Below, piece after piece: positions 21,531 through 31,394 of a stretch of 64,000 nucleotides of DNA. Every line of letters begins with the position of its first letter. Position 1 is the stretch's first letter. This DNA is from Isoetes taiwanensis (taxonomy: Eukaryota; Streptophyta; Lycopodiopsida; Isoetales; Isoetaceae), in assembly GCA_021234155.1 (NCBI GenBank), contig JAJEKV010000040.1:7580373-7644372 (forward strand), read 5' to 3'. A program made the position numbers and the translations under genes. The notes under the pieces are model-generated. The model did not search any database. It was given only the letters and a program-made list of their open reading frames with translations, and was not told the DNA's origin.

Positions 21531-22948
21531 AGGGCATGGCAAGTAGTTGGGTCTTCAGCTGCAAAAAGGAAGGGTAAGAAGCACTTGAATCCCAATCAAT
21601 TCGAGAAAGGAAGATATTACCTATGAAGCAATTTACATGGAACCCATTCACAAGAACCCAGAGAAGCATGAAGCATATTTCAGCCAAAATTGTTTTGGCT
21701 TTACACGAAAAATGCCACGAAGATAAGGAGGGAAACAAGATCACTTGTAGCAGATTAGCACCCATTTGTGGAAGATCCAAAGAATCACAACCACTTTTGG
21801 CGCAAAGGACCGTTGAAAGCAAACAATTTGTGAAGGTACAGCAGGGGAAGGCAACATAACCACATTTTGCAGCCATCAATTGCTGCATATACCTATGGAA
21901 AGAATTAGGAAGGGAAGAACATTTGCAACAAATCAGAAATCAGCATCACATTGAAATAAACATATACCTTTGGTTGTTGGATATGTTAAACTTATTAATG
22001 GGCATAGTGCACAATGCACACGAAGATCTAGAAGACATTAGAAAAGCATATAACAGCCCAAGCAAAGGTCTCCAGATTCATTGCAAAATGGAAGATCAGC
22101 CCAAACAACAATGTTTGAGCAACAATGCAACAATTTTTGTGCACGTTTTCTCGATCATTAATAATAAACCTCGGATAAATGTCTAGAGACTAAAGGATCG
22201 AAGGAAAATCCCCAGTAAAATGTGGACTCTGTTAGATTGCAACCGCTGATAAAGGTCCGGATGTTACCGAAAACATAAGAGAGAATGGGATTTTGGATGC
22301 TAACAACCCACATCTCCTCCGACTACTCCTCCGCCACCGCTAGAACTTGAATTCACGGGGGTGTATACTTGGAAAATAAGGATGGCGATGTTGTGCTCCC
22401 ATATTCATTGCCCCGTTGAATAGGACTGCAATCTGCAATTCAGACCACAAGCAAAATCCAATGCAGCTTGCATCTTTGTTGGAGTGCGAGAAAGGAGCAA
22501 CATTGTTTGAAGTTTCGAGAGCTTTGAATAAATAAAAGGCCACGACTTTTGCCCAAGATACGATTCAATAGATCAAGAATCCAACCGCTTGAAGCTTGGC
22601 CATTGGAAGAAGCCTGGCTACCAAGGGTCAAGGTTGGTGCGAGAGACAAGAGCAATGCCATGGGAAAATCACAACTTTAATCGATGGTCTAAAGGGGAAG
22701 AATAAAAGCGGCGATAATGGTGGTGATCTACCCCTCTTCTCCGCTCGACCTTCCGATGCGTCCGACTTGGAGAAACGCCACCGCCAAAGAAAGGGTCGAG
22801 TTGCGCCATAGCCACGCCCGCAAAGGAATGGGGCTGGATGACCGAGAGTTTACGACGGCCAGTTTGGAGCAGTCTAGGTATATGCCGCATATACCGGATA
22901 TGCCCACAAACCCACATAAACAAAAAAATGGAGCAAAAAGGAGTAACT
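21531..22948. other. Intergenic, no recognised gene
   Basis: Open stretches occur on both strands (for example 21514-21888 minus and 21623-21859 plus), but neither has family character and they overlap antiparallel. The segment 22560-22870 is more GC-rich and might be promoter or coding debris of the cassette downstream. I found no RNA gene. Confidence 0.45.
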
Positions 22949-23014
22949 CCTCACAAAGTGTGCCGGGACATTTTCAAAAATTTTGAAAGTGCCTCTCGAC
23001 TTTGTGTGAGTGGT
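22949..23014 (+). repeat. Palindromic 70-bp repeat, copy 2
   Basis: Outer arms CCTCACAAAGTG and CTTTGTGTGAGTGG are complementary, and the inner core CATTTTCAAAAATTTTGAAA is also near-palindromic. The whole unit can fold into a two-part hairpin. It ends about 112 bp before the TATA box of the H3-like gene. Confidence 0.8.
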
Positions 23015-23105
23015 AGCCGATACTTTTTGTCTAAAAGAACCTAATGTTTTAACCCAAAATACTAATAGTTTAAATAAATGGCATAATATGAATTTGTAGG
23101 GTCGG

Positions 23106-23133
23106 AACCCTAAAACTCCTAGACCTATAAATA
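23106..23133 (+). promoter_or_regulatory. Telo-box-like element and TATA box of the H3-like gene
   Basis: AACCCTAAAA at 23106-23115 matches the plant telo-box core (AAACCCTAA) known from histone and translation-gene promoters. TATAAATA follows at 23126-23133. The putative start codon at 23233 lies about 100 bp beyond, leaving room for a transcription start near 23160 and a short 5' leader. The same two elements, similarly spaced to an ATG, recur at 24872-24913. Confidence 0.6.
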
Positions 23134-23232
23134 GACCCTTAGGGTTCTTAATTTTACCCATCTCCTCCGACTTGTCGCTCCCCACCAAGAAGGCGATTTC
23201 TAGGCTCGAAGGTGATCGACTTATTTCCAAAC

Positions 23233-24337
23233 ATGGCCCACACCAAACAGACCGCCGAAAGTGGTTATGCTAGATGGATCTACAAGTGCTCAAGTTCTCA
23301 TGGCGTAACAAGAGGCGAGGGAGGCTTAAGAGCAAGCCGGAAATGAAGAAAATTTAAACCCAAACCCAAAACCCGGAGGGAAATCAACAACATCAAGATC
23401 AACAAGGCCCCGATCACCAAGAGAGCCCGGAGAATCGGGACCATGGGGGCGAAGAGGAGGAGAACGAGGGAGGACCGTGCGACAGAGGAGTTGGCGTCCG
23501 CCAAAGGAAGGTCGACAAGATGAAAAAGGCAGCCAAAAAAAAAGAGACTTGCGAGAAGGAGGAGGGTCTTTGAAGCAAAAAAGAGGCCAAAGGAAAAACC
23601 CGCAGTTGCCAAGAAACCCCGAGGAAAATAAAGAGCACACACCAAGCAAAGGGGTTAAAATAACCGAAGGGCCGCAATCCTCTTCATCGAAACGAGTCGA
23701 TTTATGATGCTTGGAGGATTCCCCGCCCAACGGAAGGATCGGGCCTTCCAATCCCGAGAACTAAGAAGCTGCAGCACCACCTCCCTATCCGACATGGCCA
23801 AAGGCAACAACAGATCCTAAGAAGGTCAAGCCGCAAGACGGAGTCATAATGTACTCAAGCATAAGCTGGAGCATAAGAAGAAGTTGAGGGAGTACAAGGA
23901 GTACACCTAAAATGTTTGAAGCATACCCAAGTACTATGAAGCAAATAAGGTGACGTACGTGGAAGGAGGAAGGCCAACAAGAGAGAACACTTTGAAGCCG
24001 CCCCCAGAGAGACCCGTACCACCAAAGAAGCCCATGAAGAGGAAGACAGATTCATACTTCGCAAAAGCTGCTCGAGAGATTTGGCATTTCCAGAGGAGCT
24101 ATGGACTTCTTATCCCAAGAGCTGCATTTGCAAGATTGACCCGTGAAATCTTGCAAGAGTTCGACAAGGAGAAGTGAGTGACAGACGACATGTTGCTTGC
24201 ATTGCGGGGAGGCAATCGAGCGTGTTTTTCCGATGCACTTTAAAGACTCTCTAGCATGTGCTCTCCATGCGAAAAGAGTCACATGCATGCCCAGGGATAT
24301 GAAGCTGGCCAGATTCATAAAGAAAGAAGATTGTTAA
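23233..24337 (+). pseudogene. Divergent histone H3-like gene with a very long N-terminal tail, frameshifted
   Basis: H3 packages DNA in nucleosomes. The N-terminus reads MAHTKQTA (H3: MARTKQTA). The C-terminal fold is unmistakable: REIWHFQRSYGLLI (alpha-N), AAFARLTREILQEF (alpha-1), VTDDMLLALR then EAIERVF (alpha-2), LACALHAKRVTCMPRDMKLA and RFIKKEDC-stop (loop 2 and alpha-3). Spacing from REI to the ALxEA block equals canonical H3, with no CenH3-type loop-1 insertion. Between start and fold lie about 270 codons instead of about 40, with an acidic patch (EEEENEGG), Lys/Arg runs (KKRLARRRR, KPAVAKKPRGK) and a Pro-Lys stretch (PPPERPVPPKKPMKRK). Breaks: frame changes in the tail (one next to an A9 run near 23537), two stops near 23910-23915, a TGA at 24175 where TGG would fit, and a 1-bp insertion near 24208. 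Introns could explain some tail breaks but not the core ones. Fold identity is near certain; functionality is unlikely in this copy. Confidence 0.8.
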
Positions 24338-24483
24338 ATATGTACTTATGAAATTTTGTAAATATAAAAAGTGTTTTGATTAAGTTGCAAAGTGTAATAC
24401 TTTGTACTTAATGCGGTTATATTAATGGCATGTATAATTTGAATTAATTGATCCGGCCAAAAAGTGACTGAATAGACCCCCAC

Positions 24484-24552
24484 CCCTCACAGAGTGCACC
24501 AGGACCCTTTTCAAAAATTTTGAAAGTGCCTCTCATCTTGTAGGAGTGTTTG
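24484..24552 (+). repeat. Palindromic 70-bp repeat, copy 3
   Basis: CCCTCACAGAGTGCACC, then core CCTTTTCAAAAATTTTGAAA, then GTGCCTCTC and TTGTAGGAGTGTTTGG. It lies about 147 bp after the H3-like stop codon, so the H3-like cassette is bracketed by copies 2 and 3 in the same orientation. Confidence 0.8.
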
Positions 24553-24654
24553 GCCAATGATCTATGCCTAAACTTGTGCAAAACTAGAAACTAAGGGCAT
24601 AGCCCTTATATCATAATTTTCGAGCCATCTAGGACCCAAACATGAGCTCATCCC

Positions 24655-24723
24655 TCTCCTGAAAGTGCGCCAGGGACCCTTTTCAAAATTTTTGAAAGTG
24701 CCTCCCAGCATTGTGTGAGTGGT
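24655..24723 (+). repeat. Palindromic 70-bp repeat, copy 4
   Basis: CTCTCCTGAAAGTGCGCC, core CCTTTTCAAAATTTTTGAAA, then GTGCCTCCC and TTGTGTGAGTGGTC. It is about 171 bp from copy 3 and about 180 bp upstream of the second TATA box. Arms match copy 2 most closely (TTGTGTGAGTGGT). Confidence 0.8.
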
Positions 24724-24871
24724 CCGAAATCAAATAGCCCTAACTCATCCTACCTCCCTCCAAATTAGATGAAATTTGTTGCAATAGGATCATTAGGGAG
24801 TACTTTAGATACTCATGACCCTAGATTACCTATCAAATACCTAGTAAGAACTTGAAGTGATAGACATTCCC

Positions 24872-24913
24872 AAACCCTAAAAATTTCTCAAATTAGGATT
24901 TACTTTATAAATA
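24872..24913 (+). promoter_or_regulatory. Telo-box-like element and TATA box of the second cassette
   Basis: AAACCCTAAAAA (24872-24883) is a perfect telo-box core, and TATAAATA follows at 24906-24913. The best start codon (25021) is 108 bp beyond the TATA, close to the roughly 100 bp seen in the H3-like cassette. This arrangement, plus the palindromic repeat upstream, indicates a shared promoter design. Confidence 0.6.
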
Positions 24914-25020
24914 TGACCACCACCCTCATTTTCATCCTACACTATCACCCTCCAAAGGCAATTTTCACCTTTCATGAGGCACACACACATTTGTTTGTTA
25001 ATCCCATCTACACTAACACA

Positions 25021-25663
25021 ATGGCCACTTCTTCATTCAAAGCGATGGTACAATGCCATTGTTCATGTGGTAGGGTTGACATCAATTCTGTTTCCGCGGT
25101 TTTTGGGAAGAGATTGATGTGGATGCTATCATAAATGCCACACCATTCTACCAAGACATCATGACAGAGTTCCAAGCCAAGATAGGCTCTTCACTGGTAG
25201 AACTTTTCCCATGCATAGGGTACTTAGCACCTAGAACAACCCTTCATGCAAAGATCGAATGATGTCCCAAACATCGACAAGTACTTAGAAAATAGAGCTG
25301 CTCGCATGCCTGACTACATGACCATATCCATTAACATGAAGAGGTACTTCTCCTACATCTTGTTGTAGCTATCTTCACGTCCCATAGAGCCTAAACCCAA
25401 ATAGGTGAACCCTCCATTCGACCAATGGCCATTGAACCTATTGCCTCGAGAAGGAGAAGAGCAATTGCTCTTGGAGTATGAAGGGTCAGAACAGGAGGAA
25501 GAGGAAGAGAAAGGACAAGGTTATGGTGAACCCTCCATTCAGCCAATGGCCATTGAACCTATTGCCTCGGAAGAGAAGAGCAACTACTCTTGGAGTATGA
25601 AGGGTCGTAACAGGAGGAAGAGGAAGAGAGCGACAAAGGTTATGGCCGAAGATGCGGCGTGAT
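25021..25663 (+). pseudogene. Unrecognised protein gene of the second cassette, frameshifted
   Basis: I do not recognise the family. From the ATG at 25021 the product starts MATSSFKAMVQCHCSCGRVD and continues INSVSAVFGK. After a frame change come EIDVDAIINATPFYQDIMTE and FQAKIGSSLVELFPCIGYLA, then after another NIDKYLENRAARMPDYMTIS. Further stops precede a C-terminal region of two tandem units, each with EPSIQPMAIEPIAS followed by an acidic LLLEYEGSEQEEEEE run. The body is soluble in character with no signal peptide or membrane segment. Its promoter layout copies that of the H3-like gene next door, which suggests a common family of mobile or duplicated cassettes. The ATG at 24913 overlaps the TATA box and is rejected as start. 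Confidence 0.45.
25403..25643 (+). repeat. 120-bp coding-type tandem duplication
   Basis: Two units (about 25403-25522 and 25523-25643) start GGTGAACCCTCCATTC and share CCAATGGCCATTGAACCTAT, CTCTTGGAGTATGAAGGGTC and ACAGGAGGAAGAGGAAGAGA. The 120-bp period is a multiple of three, so it duplicates an acidic protein segment in frame. Confidence 0.85.
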
Positions 25664-26534
25664 ACCCCCGATAGCCGGGCAAGCCCTTCAGGCTTCGTGA
25701 AAGACTTGAGGGCAACAAGGACAGACTTCCTTTGGGTTTAGGCACAACACTAACCCTAACCAGGTCATCGCCAGTACAAGACACAAGTTTGCACCATATA
25801 AAGAACCTCCCCGGTGTGTAGACACAGAGGCTCTGGTCGGATGATCTCCCCATCTCCTAGCCAGCAACGACCTCGATGACTTCATTGGATCGGATACAAG
25901 ACTTCCCTATCGGCATCCTGAAGCCCACGGTTATCTGGCGCTTATCATCCGACATCGGCTTCTGAAACCCGATGTGGCGGGGTAGGTAACGCAACAAGAG
26001 CTGCCCTTAGAAGAGGGATTCATCGCCATCCAGGGAATGGATGGGCATTAGGTGAAAGTCAACAAGCGGCATGCCCAAATCCTCCATTAGCGTAAAGCGG
26101 TAGAAGGCCTTTCGAAAGAGGTCATCAACTTCACCTCTTCGGGTCCATGTTTACGATTACGGGGACTTGGCAAAGATCTGAGAGGCAGTACTCGGGAAGG
26201 CACAAGGCCTTGATCGAACCAGAGAAGAGGCACATTATGAAAATAATGTAAGGGAGGGGCAATTCTTTAATGGGTTAAGCAACCCATGGAATAAAAAGTA
26301 ATAAAACTTTTAATGGTTATAAAACCATTGGGGTAATTCAAAAGGTGAGCACCCCTTAAATCGGCGGATGCCACCTACGTGTTCCCCTGTCATGTAAACA
26401 GGCTGACCGGAGGTGAGACCCGACCACTAGACCTGTTCCGGCTTGGTTGGCCCTGCGGTAGGCTGCCACATGGCCCTGTCAGGTGGGCAGGGATTTCCAA
26501 CAAGCCAGGGCGGCGGTCTGTTATGAGGGAGGCC
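25664..26534. other. Intergenic, possible retroelement debris
   Basis: No domain recognised. Around 26246-26260 there is a purine tract (GTAAGGGAGGGG) of polypurine-tract type followed by AATTCTTTAATGGG and AT-rich sequence. This could be the start of the LTR that becomes recognisable as a direct repeat at 26535, or the end of another element. Confidence 0.4.
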
Positions 26535-27502
26535 GGGAAGACTACAAGGAGGGCAGTTGTTACAGAAAGGAAGGAGAGAGAAGCTGTTGGCAAGCCAACA
26601 GGCAGAACCGAGTAAGGGAGTTGCAATTGGAAGGGCTGGTCTGGTCTGGGACCGCGGACTCAATTGGAAGGGATAGTCTGGTCTGAGGGACTGCGGACTG
26701 AGGTCGCTGCAAAGAAGCTGGTACTGGTAAGCTTAACCGACTGTATTCTGGTAGTCGCCTTTATGGCTTAGTCTACTGTAAGTAATATGGTAAGGAAAAG
26801 ATTGCCAGTGATTGAAAAAATTCCCCCTGAAACCAGAGCAATGAGATTGACACGGTTGAGGGCTGTGCTCATTTGTGAATTGTTTAATCCCTTCCCTTAC
26901 TTGGTAAACCTGCAACTTAACTTCGAGAAAGGCTTTAAGCTTCTCTGGTTTTGGCAGGGCCGTATAGCGGTTAATAGCTAATGCTACTTGCCGCTAGAAT
27001 TAAGCCAAAGCCGCCAAGCTCCTTCTTTGTTGATTGCCTTCTAGAGGGTATTGCCATAGTGTAATACTCGTTTAAACAGGGGCCTGTAAGTGCTAGTGCG
27101 GTGTGATATGGTGTCGATATGGGACAACATAGCCTAGTGAAAGCAAGGCCTCCGCGAACGTATCCTTGTGATACGAGGATAGATGCCTCGAGTACCTAAC
27201 TGAGGGAGTTTTATGCATAGCAATGGCATAGATAAGTGTGGCTTGTCGGATAGGAACCATCGGTGTTGGTGAGGTGAACCTCGTCACTGGTATGGGATGG
27301 TGATGGGTGGAACCAACAGTCTAACAACCTAGGGTCTTATGTTGCTTGCAGTTTCTCCCTCACCTTGGATCCACCGGCGCGGGGGTCCTAGACGACGTAT
27401 TGTCTAGATATGGCGGGGTGTGTCTGCCTTGGCGAGATGCTATGGTGCATGTGGTGGATTCCATATGTGTGCTTGCAATCGTTAGTCATTGCTTAGTGTT
27501 GA
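26535..27502 (+). repeat. Left LTR of Gypsy-1
   Basis: Collinear with 30226-31168: shared landmarks are GGGAAGACTACAAGGAGGGC, TTGACACGGTTGAGGG, GCTACTTGCCGCTAGAATTA, GTATCCTTGTGATACGAGGA, GGATAGGAACCATCGGTGTT and TTTCTCCCTCACCTTGGATC. The shared block ends CATTGCTTAGTGTTGA. Open frames inside are chance. Confidence 0.8.
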
Positions 27503-27639
27503 GTGAAAACACGATGAACGGGAGATCTATCTACGAGTCCTTTGTGGGAGCTTCCAAGATCGTGGTCGCCGCTTCATGTCAAGAAACTGGTACGTAAATC
27601 TTCCAATCAATGTTTTCTTCTATTTATTGATGAATGTTA

Positions 27640-30180
27640 TCCTGCTTTTGAGTACTGTCATATGAGTGCTGATAGTGAGGTCATGGAGAATTCAAAAGGT
27701 CAAAAAGAGTTGCAGGATCTGTTGTATGAATTTTAGGATGTGTTCCCTGAGGAACTGCCTGAAGGTCTTCCACCTAGTAGAGAGATTGAACATGAGATTG
27801 ATTTAGAGCCTAGATCTAAACACGTGTTTATTAGCCCTTATAGATTGTCCATATTGAAACAAGTGGAGGTAAAGAAGCGGGTTCATGGTATTAGCCAAAG
27901 GGTTTGTGAGACCTAGCAAATCCCCTTATGATGCTCCCGTCATTCTAGTCAAGAAAAAGGATGGATCAATCTGGATGTGCATTGATTATCGTGCCTTGAA
28001 TAAGATCACGATCAAGAATAGTACCCCTTGCCCAGGATTGATGAGATTATGGATAAATTAACAGAAGCTAAATATTTTTCTAAGTTGGATTTGCGCAGTA
28101 GTTATCACCAGATAAGGGGGAAGGAGTCGGATGTACATAAGACTGCCTTCAGGACCACTTTTGGTCATTTTGAATTTTTGGTGATGCCTTTTGGATTAAC
28201 GAATGCTCCTGCTATTTTTTCCAGAATGATGACTGAGGTTTTCGCGGGATGTCTTGATACTTTTGTTGAAGTATTCTTAGATGATATCCTGGTGTATAGC
28301 AAAACCTTAGAGGAGCATTTGAATCATTTGCGCTCTGTGTTAACTCTGCTCAGACAACAAAAGTTATATGCAAAGATGTCAAAGTGCAAATTTTTGAAAG
28401 CACCAGTGGAATATCTAGGCCATATTATATCCGCTTAGATCCCAAGAAGACGGAGGTAATTCAGTCTTGGCACTTTGCCAAAGAATATATCCGAGTTAAG
28501 TAGTTTCTTGGGGTTGGCCACTTGGCGGTTATTATCGCAGATTTGTGCGGAAGTTTGCCAAGATTGCGATTGCTTTGACTATGTTGTTGAAAACTAATGT
28601 CCGGGCAATGGATATGTCAAGAGGTTGCTGACCTGGTGCGCCTATTCTGCTGATTCAGGACATGAGTAAACCTTATGAGGTTTACACGGATGCATGTGGT
28701 TATGCCATTGGTCTTGTTCTCATGCGGGATGGCAGTGGGTATGCATGAAAGTCGCTTAACTCGATAATCGTTGAGAAGAACTATTCCACCTATGAGCGAG
28801 TTACTTGCCATGGTTCATGTGCTCAAAGTCCGAAACATTATCTCACTTAATAAATGTGAGTTTGTGGTCTATACCGATCATAAGCCATTGAAATTCACGC
28901 AGTTGTGCCGGCCGGTAAGTCCAAGGCAAGCAAGATGGTTGGACTTTCTTTTTTATTTTCATTTTTCACGTTGAACATCTTCCCGAAAAAGGATCTTGTT
29001 GTTGATGCTCTTTCTAGGGTTAGAAAGTGAATGTGATGGTTCAATATGAAATTGCTTTAGTGTCCGTGATTAAGAAAGCATATGATTTGGATGCCTATAT
29101 TTTGAATATGCAGCATCTGTCCAAGTTACCTGATGCTTGGGATATTCAGAACGGACTCTGCTATCATAAGGGACGTATTTATGCTCCTGCTGTAGACACT
29201 TTGAGAAAGCAATTATTGAGCAAATTTCATGATGCACCTTATGCTGGACATGGAGGTGAGTGGAAAACATATGAATCGCTCAAGAGAATGTTTTATTGGC
29301 CTAGTTTGAAAGAGGATGTGCAGGAATATGTGAAAGTTTGTGAGACATGTCAGTAGGTTAAAGCGGGTCGAGGCAAGACTCCAAGGCTATTGCAACCTCT
29401 GCCTGTGCCAAAGGAACGATGGGGTGAAAATCTCTATGGATTTCATTGTAAAGTTGCCTCGTACTATGCATCATTACACTCGGATACTTGTCATTGTGGA
29501 TAGGTTGACGGAGTATACACGCTTTATACCTCGACAAAAATGTTGATGGCTTGGCGGTGGCCAAGGCTTATATGCAGCATGTATTTCCTATTTTGGATTC
29601 CCCAAAGCTATTGTAAGCCATCGAGATGTGAAATTCACCGGAATTTCACGTGAACTTGTTCTCCGCACTAAAATGCACTCTTCGGTTCTCGGTGGAGATC
29701 ATCTGAAAATGAATGGGCAAACCGAAAAGAGTGAATCAGATTCGGAGGATATGCTTTGAGATCTTATGTGGCCACTCAAAGAATCCGATGGGAGGACTAT
29801 TTGCCAATTGTAGAGTTTGCTTTTGATGGGCTGGCGATCTTTGCTATAAGTATGCTTGAAGGCATAGATGTGACACTTGGTTTTGTGTCAATTGCATATA
29901 GAGATGGCCCGGGGATCGCACGGGCATGTGCCAATTTGTCGAGCCCCGTCGAGTGCATGAAGGTCGGATGGTATACCTTTTCGTGTGGTCTTTCTCAAAA
30001 TCAAAAAGAAAAGCAATGTGCCATTGCTTGCGGGGAAAGAAACCAAAGCTCTCCCAAGATCTGTGGTCCTTATAAAATTTTTGAAGAAATATAGTGATGT
30101 TGCCTTCAAGTTGCAACTTCCCACCCGAATGGACATTCATCCAGTTTTTCCATGTGAGCCAATTGCAACCAGGCTGGGGG
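27640..30180 (+). pseudogene. Gypsy-1 pol: reverse transcriptase, RNase H, integrase (broken)
   Basis: RT starts near DVFPEELPEGLPPSREIEHE (27736). Then come [52 protein letters not shown] and the intact active site [11 protein letters not shown] (28277), then [18 protein letters not shown]. RNase H shows YEVYTDACGYAIGLVLMRDG and YSTYERELLAMVHVLK then VVYTDHKPLKF. Integrase has the zinc-binding HDAPYAGHGG..CETCQ block (29235-29355), SMDFIVKLPRT, and later GQTEKS and RWEDYLPIVEFAF. A C-terminal HPVFHVSQLQPGWG piece closes pol at about 30175. At least eight frame changes or stops occur. The longest clean piece is RT 28028-28438. Confidence 0.9.
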
Positions 30181-30225
30181 AAAGACTGTTGTGCCTTCCG
30201 GGGAACACATGGTGGAGTTGGATAG

Positions 30226-31168
30226 GGGAAGACTACAAGGAGGGCAGTTGTTATAGAAAGGAAGGAGAGAAGCTGTTGGCAAGCTAATAGGCGAACGGTA
30301 AGGAGTTGCAATTGAAGGATAATCTGGTCTAAGGGACCCTTGCCGAGGTTCACCGTAAAGAAGCCGCATCGGGTGCTTTAATGAAGATCAATTCCGTAGT
30401 TGCCTTTTGGGCTCGGTCTCATTTGTAAATATCTGATGGAAAAAGATTGCCGATGATTAAAAAGCTTCCCCGAAACTAGAGAGCGATAAGATTGACACGG
30501 TTGAGGGTTGTGTTCATTTCCTTGGATTGTTTAATCCCTTCCCTCACTTGGTAAATCGCAACTTAGCCCGGTGAAAGGCTTAAGGCTTCTTTGGTTTTGG
30601 CAGAGCCATATAACGATTAATAGCCATGCTACTTGCCGCTAGAATTAAGCCAAAGGCGTAAGCTCCTTCTTGTTGATGGCCTTCTAGAGGGTATGACCAT
30701 GAGTACAATACTTCGTTTAAGCGGGGGCTGTAAGTGCTAAATGGGGTGTGATATATTGTGTCGGCATGGGGCGACATGATATGAACACCTGTACTGAGTG
30801 AAAGAAAGGCCTCCTCCCGCGAGCGTATCCTTGTGATACGAGGATAGGTGCCTCGGTACCTATCCGAGGGGGTTTTATGCATAAGAATGGCATAGATAAG
30901 CATGGCTTATCGGATAGGAACCATCGGTGTTGGTGAGTGAACCTCATCCTTTCGTATGGGACGGTGATGGTGGAACCAAGCGATCCTAGCGGCCTAAGGG
31001 TCTTATGTTTGATTCGCAGTTTCTCCCTCACCTTGGATCCACTGTGTAGGGGGTTCTAGGCGGCGTATTATCTAGATATGGCGGGTGTATACATGGCGGA
31101 TGCTATGAATGCGTGGTGGATTCCATATATGTGCTTGCAAAGGTTCGTTAATCATTGCTTAGTGTTGA
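30226..31168 (+). repeat. Right LTR of Gypsy-1
   Basis: Partner of 26535-27502, same orientation. It starts right after the integrase C-terminus at GGGAAGACTACAAGG, preceded by a purine-rich GATAGGG that may be a polypurine-tract remnant. Several small deletions relative to the left copy are visible. The 31169-31394 segment beyond it holds no gene. Confidence 0.8.
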
Positions 31169-31394
31169 CACTCTTGGGATAACTCTTATGCATGTTACTA
31201 ACATGGAAGCTTGTGCAGGTTGTTTGATATATGGCCGGGGCATACGTCCTGTTTGATTCTTTTGTTTCATTTTTGTTATCGTATCATTGGCTTTCATGTA
31301 TATAGCCCCGGGGGGGCGGATACTTGTTATGTGTACTCTAATGGTTTGATGTGAATACAAATCAAATTTTTAGCACTAAAAAATTTTTGGTTCT

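Larger units (their letters stand above)
26535..31168 (+). mobile_element. Ty3/Gypsy retrotransposon with two direct terminal repeats (Gypsy-1)
   Basis: Direct repeats at 26535-27502 and 30226-31168 enclose a plus-strand pol in the order reverse transcriptase, RNase H, integrase, the Ty3/Gypsy order. No gag, zinc knuckle or protease is recognisable between the first repeat and the RT, so the element has an internal deletion. The LTRs are clearly diverged from one another by many indels, showing an old insertion. The true outer LTR ends may extend further left, towards 26246. Confidence 0.8.

Noticed and set aside
23233-24337. Assignment of the H3-like gene as centromeric CenH3
   Set aside because: Loop-1 length equals canonical H3, and the N-terminus is MAxTKQTA. 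CenH3 proteins have a longer loop 1 and a divergent start.
29844-30353. 169-codon open frame on the minus strand
   Set aside because: Antisense to the Gypsy-1 integrase end and LTR; no family character.
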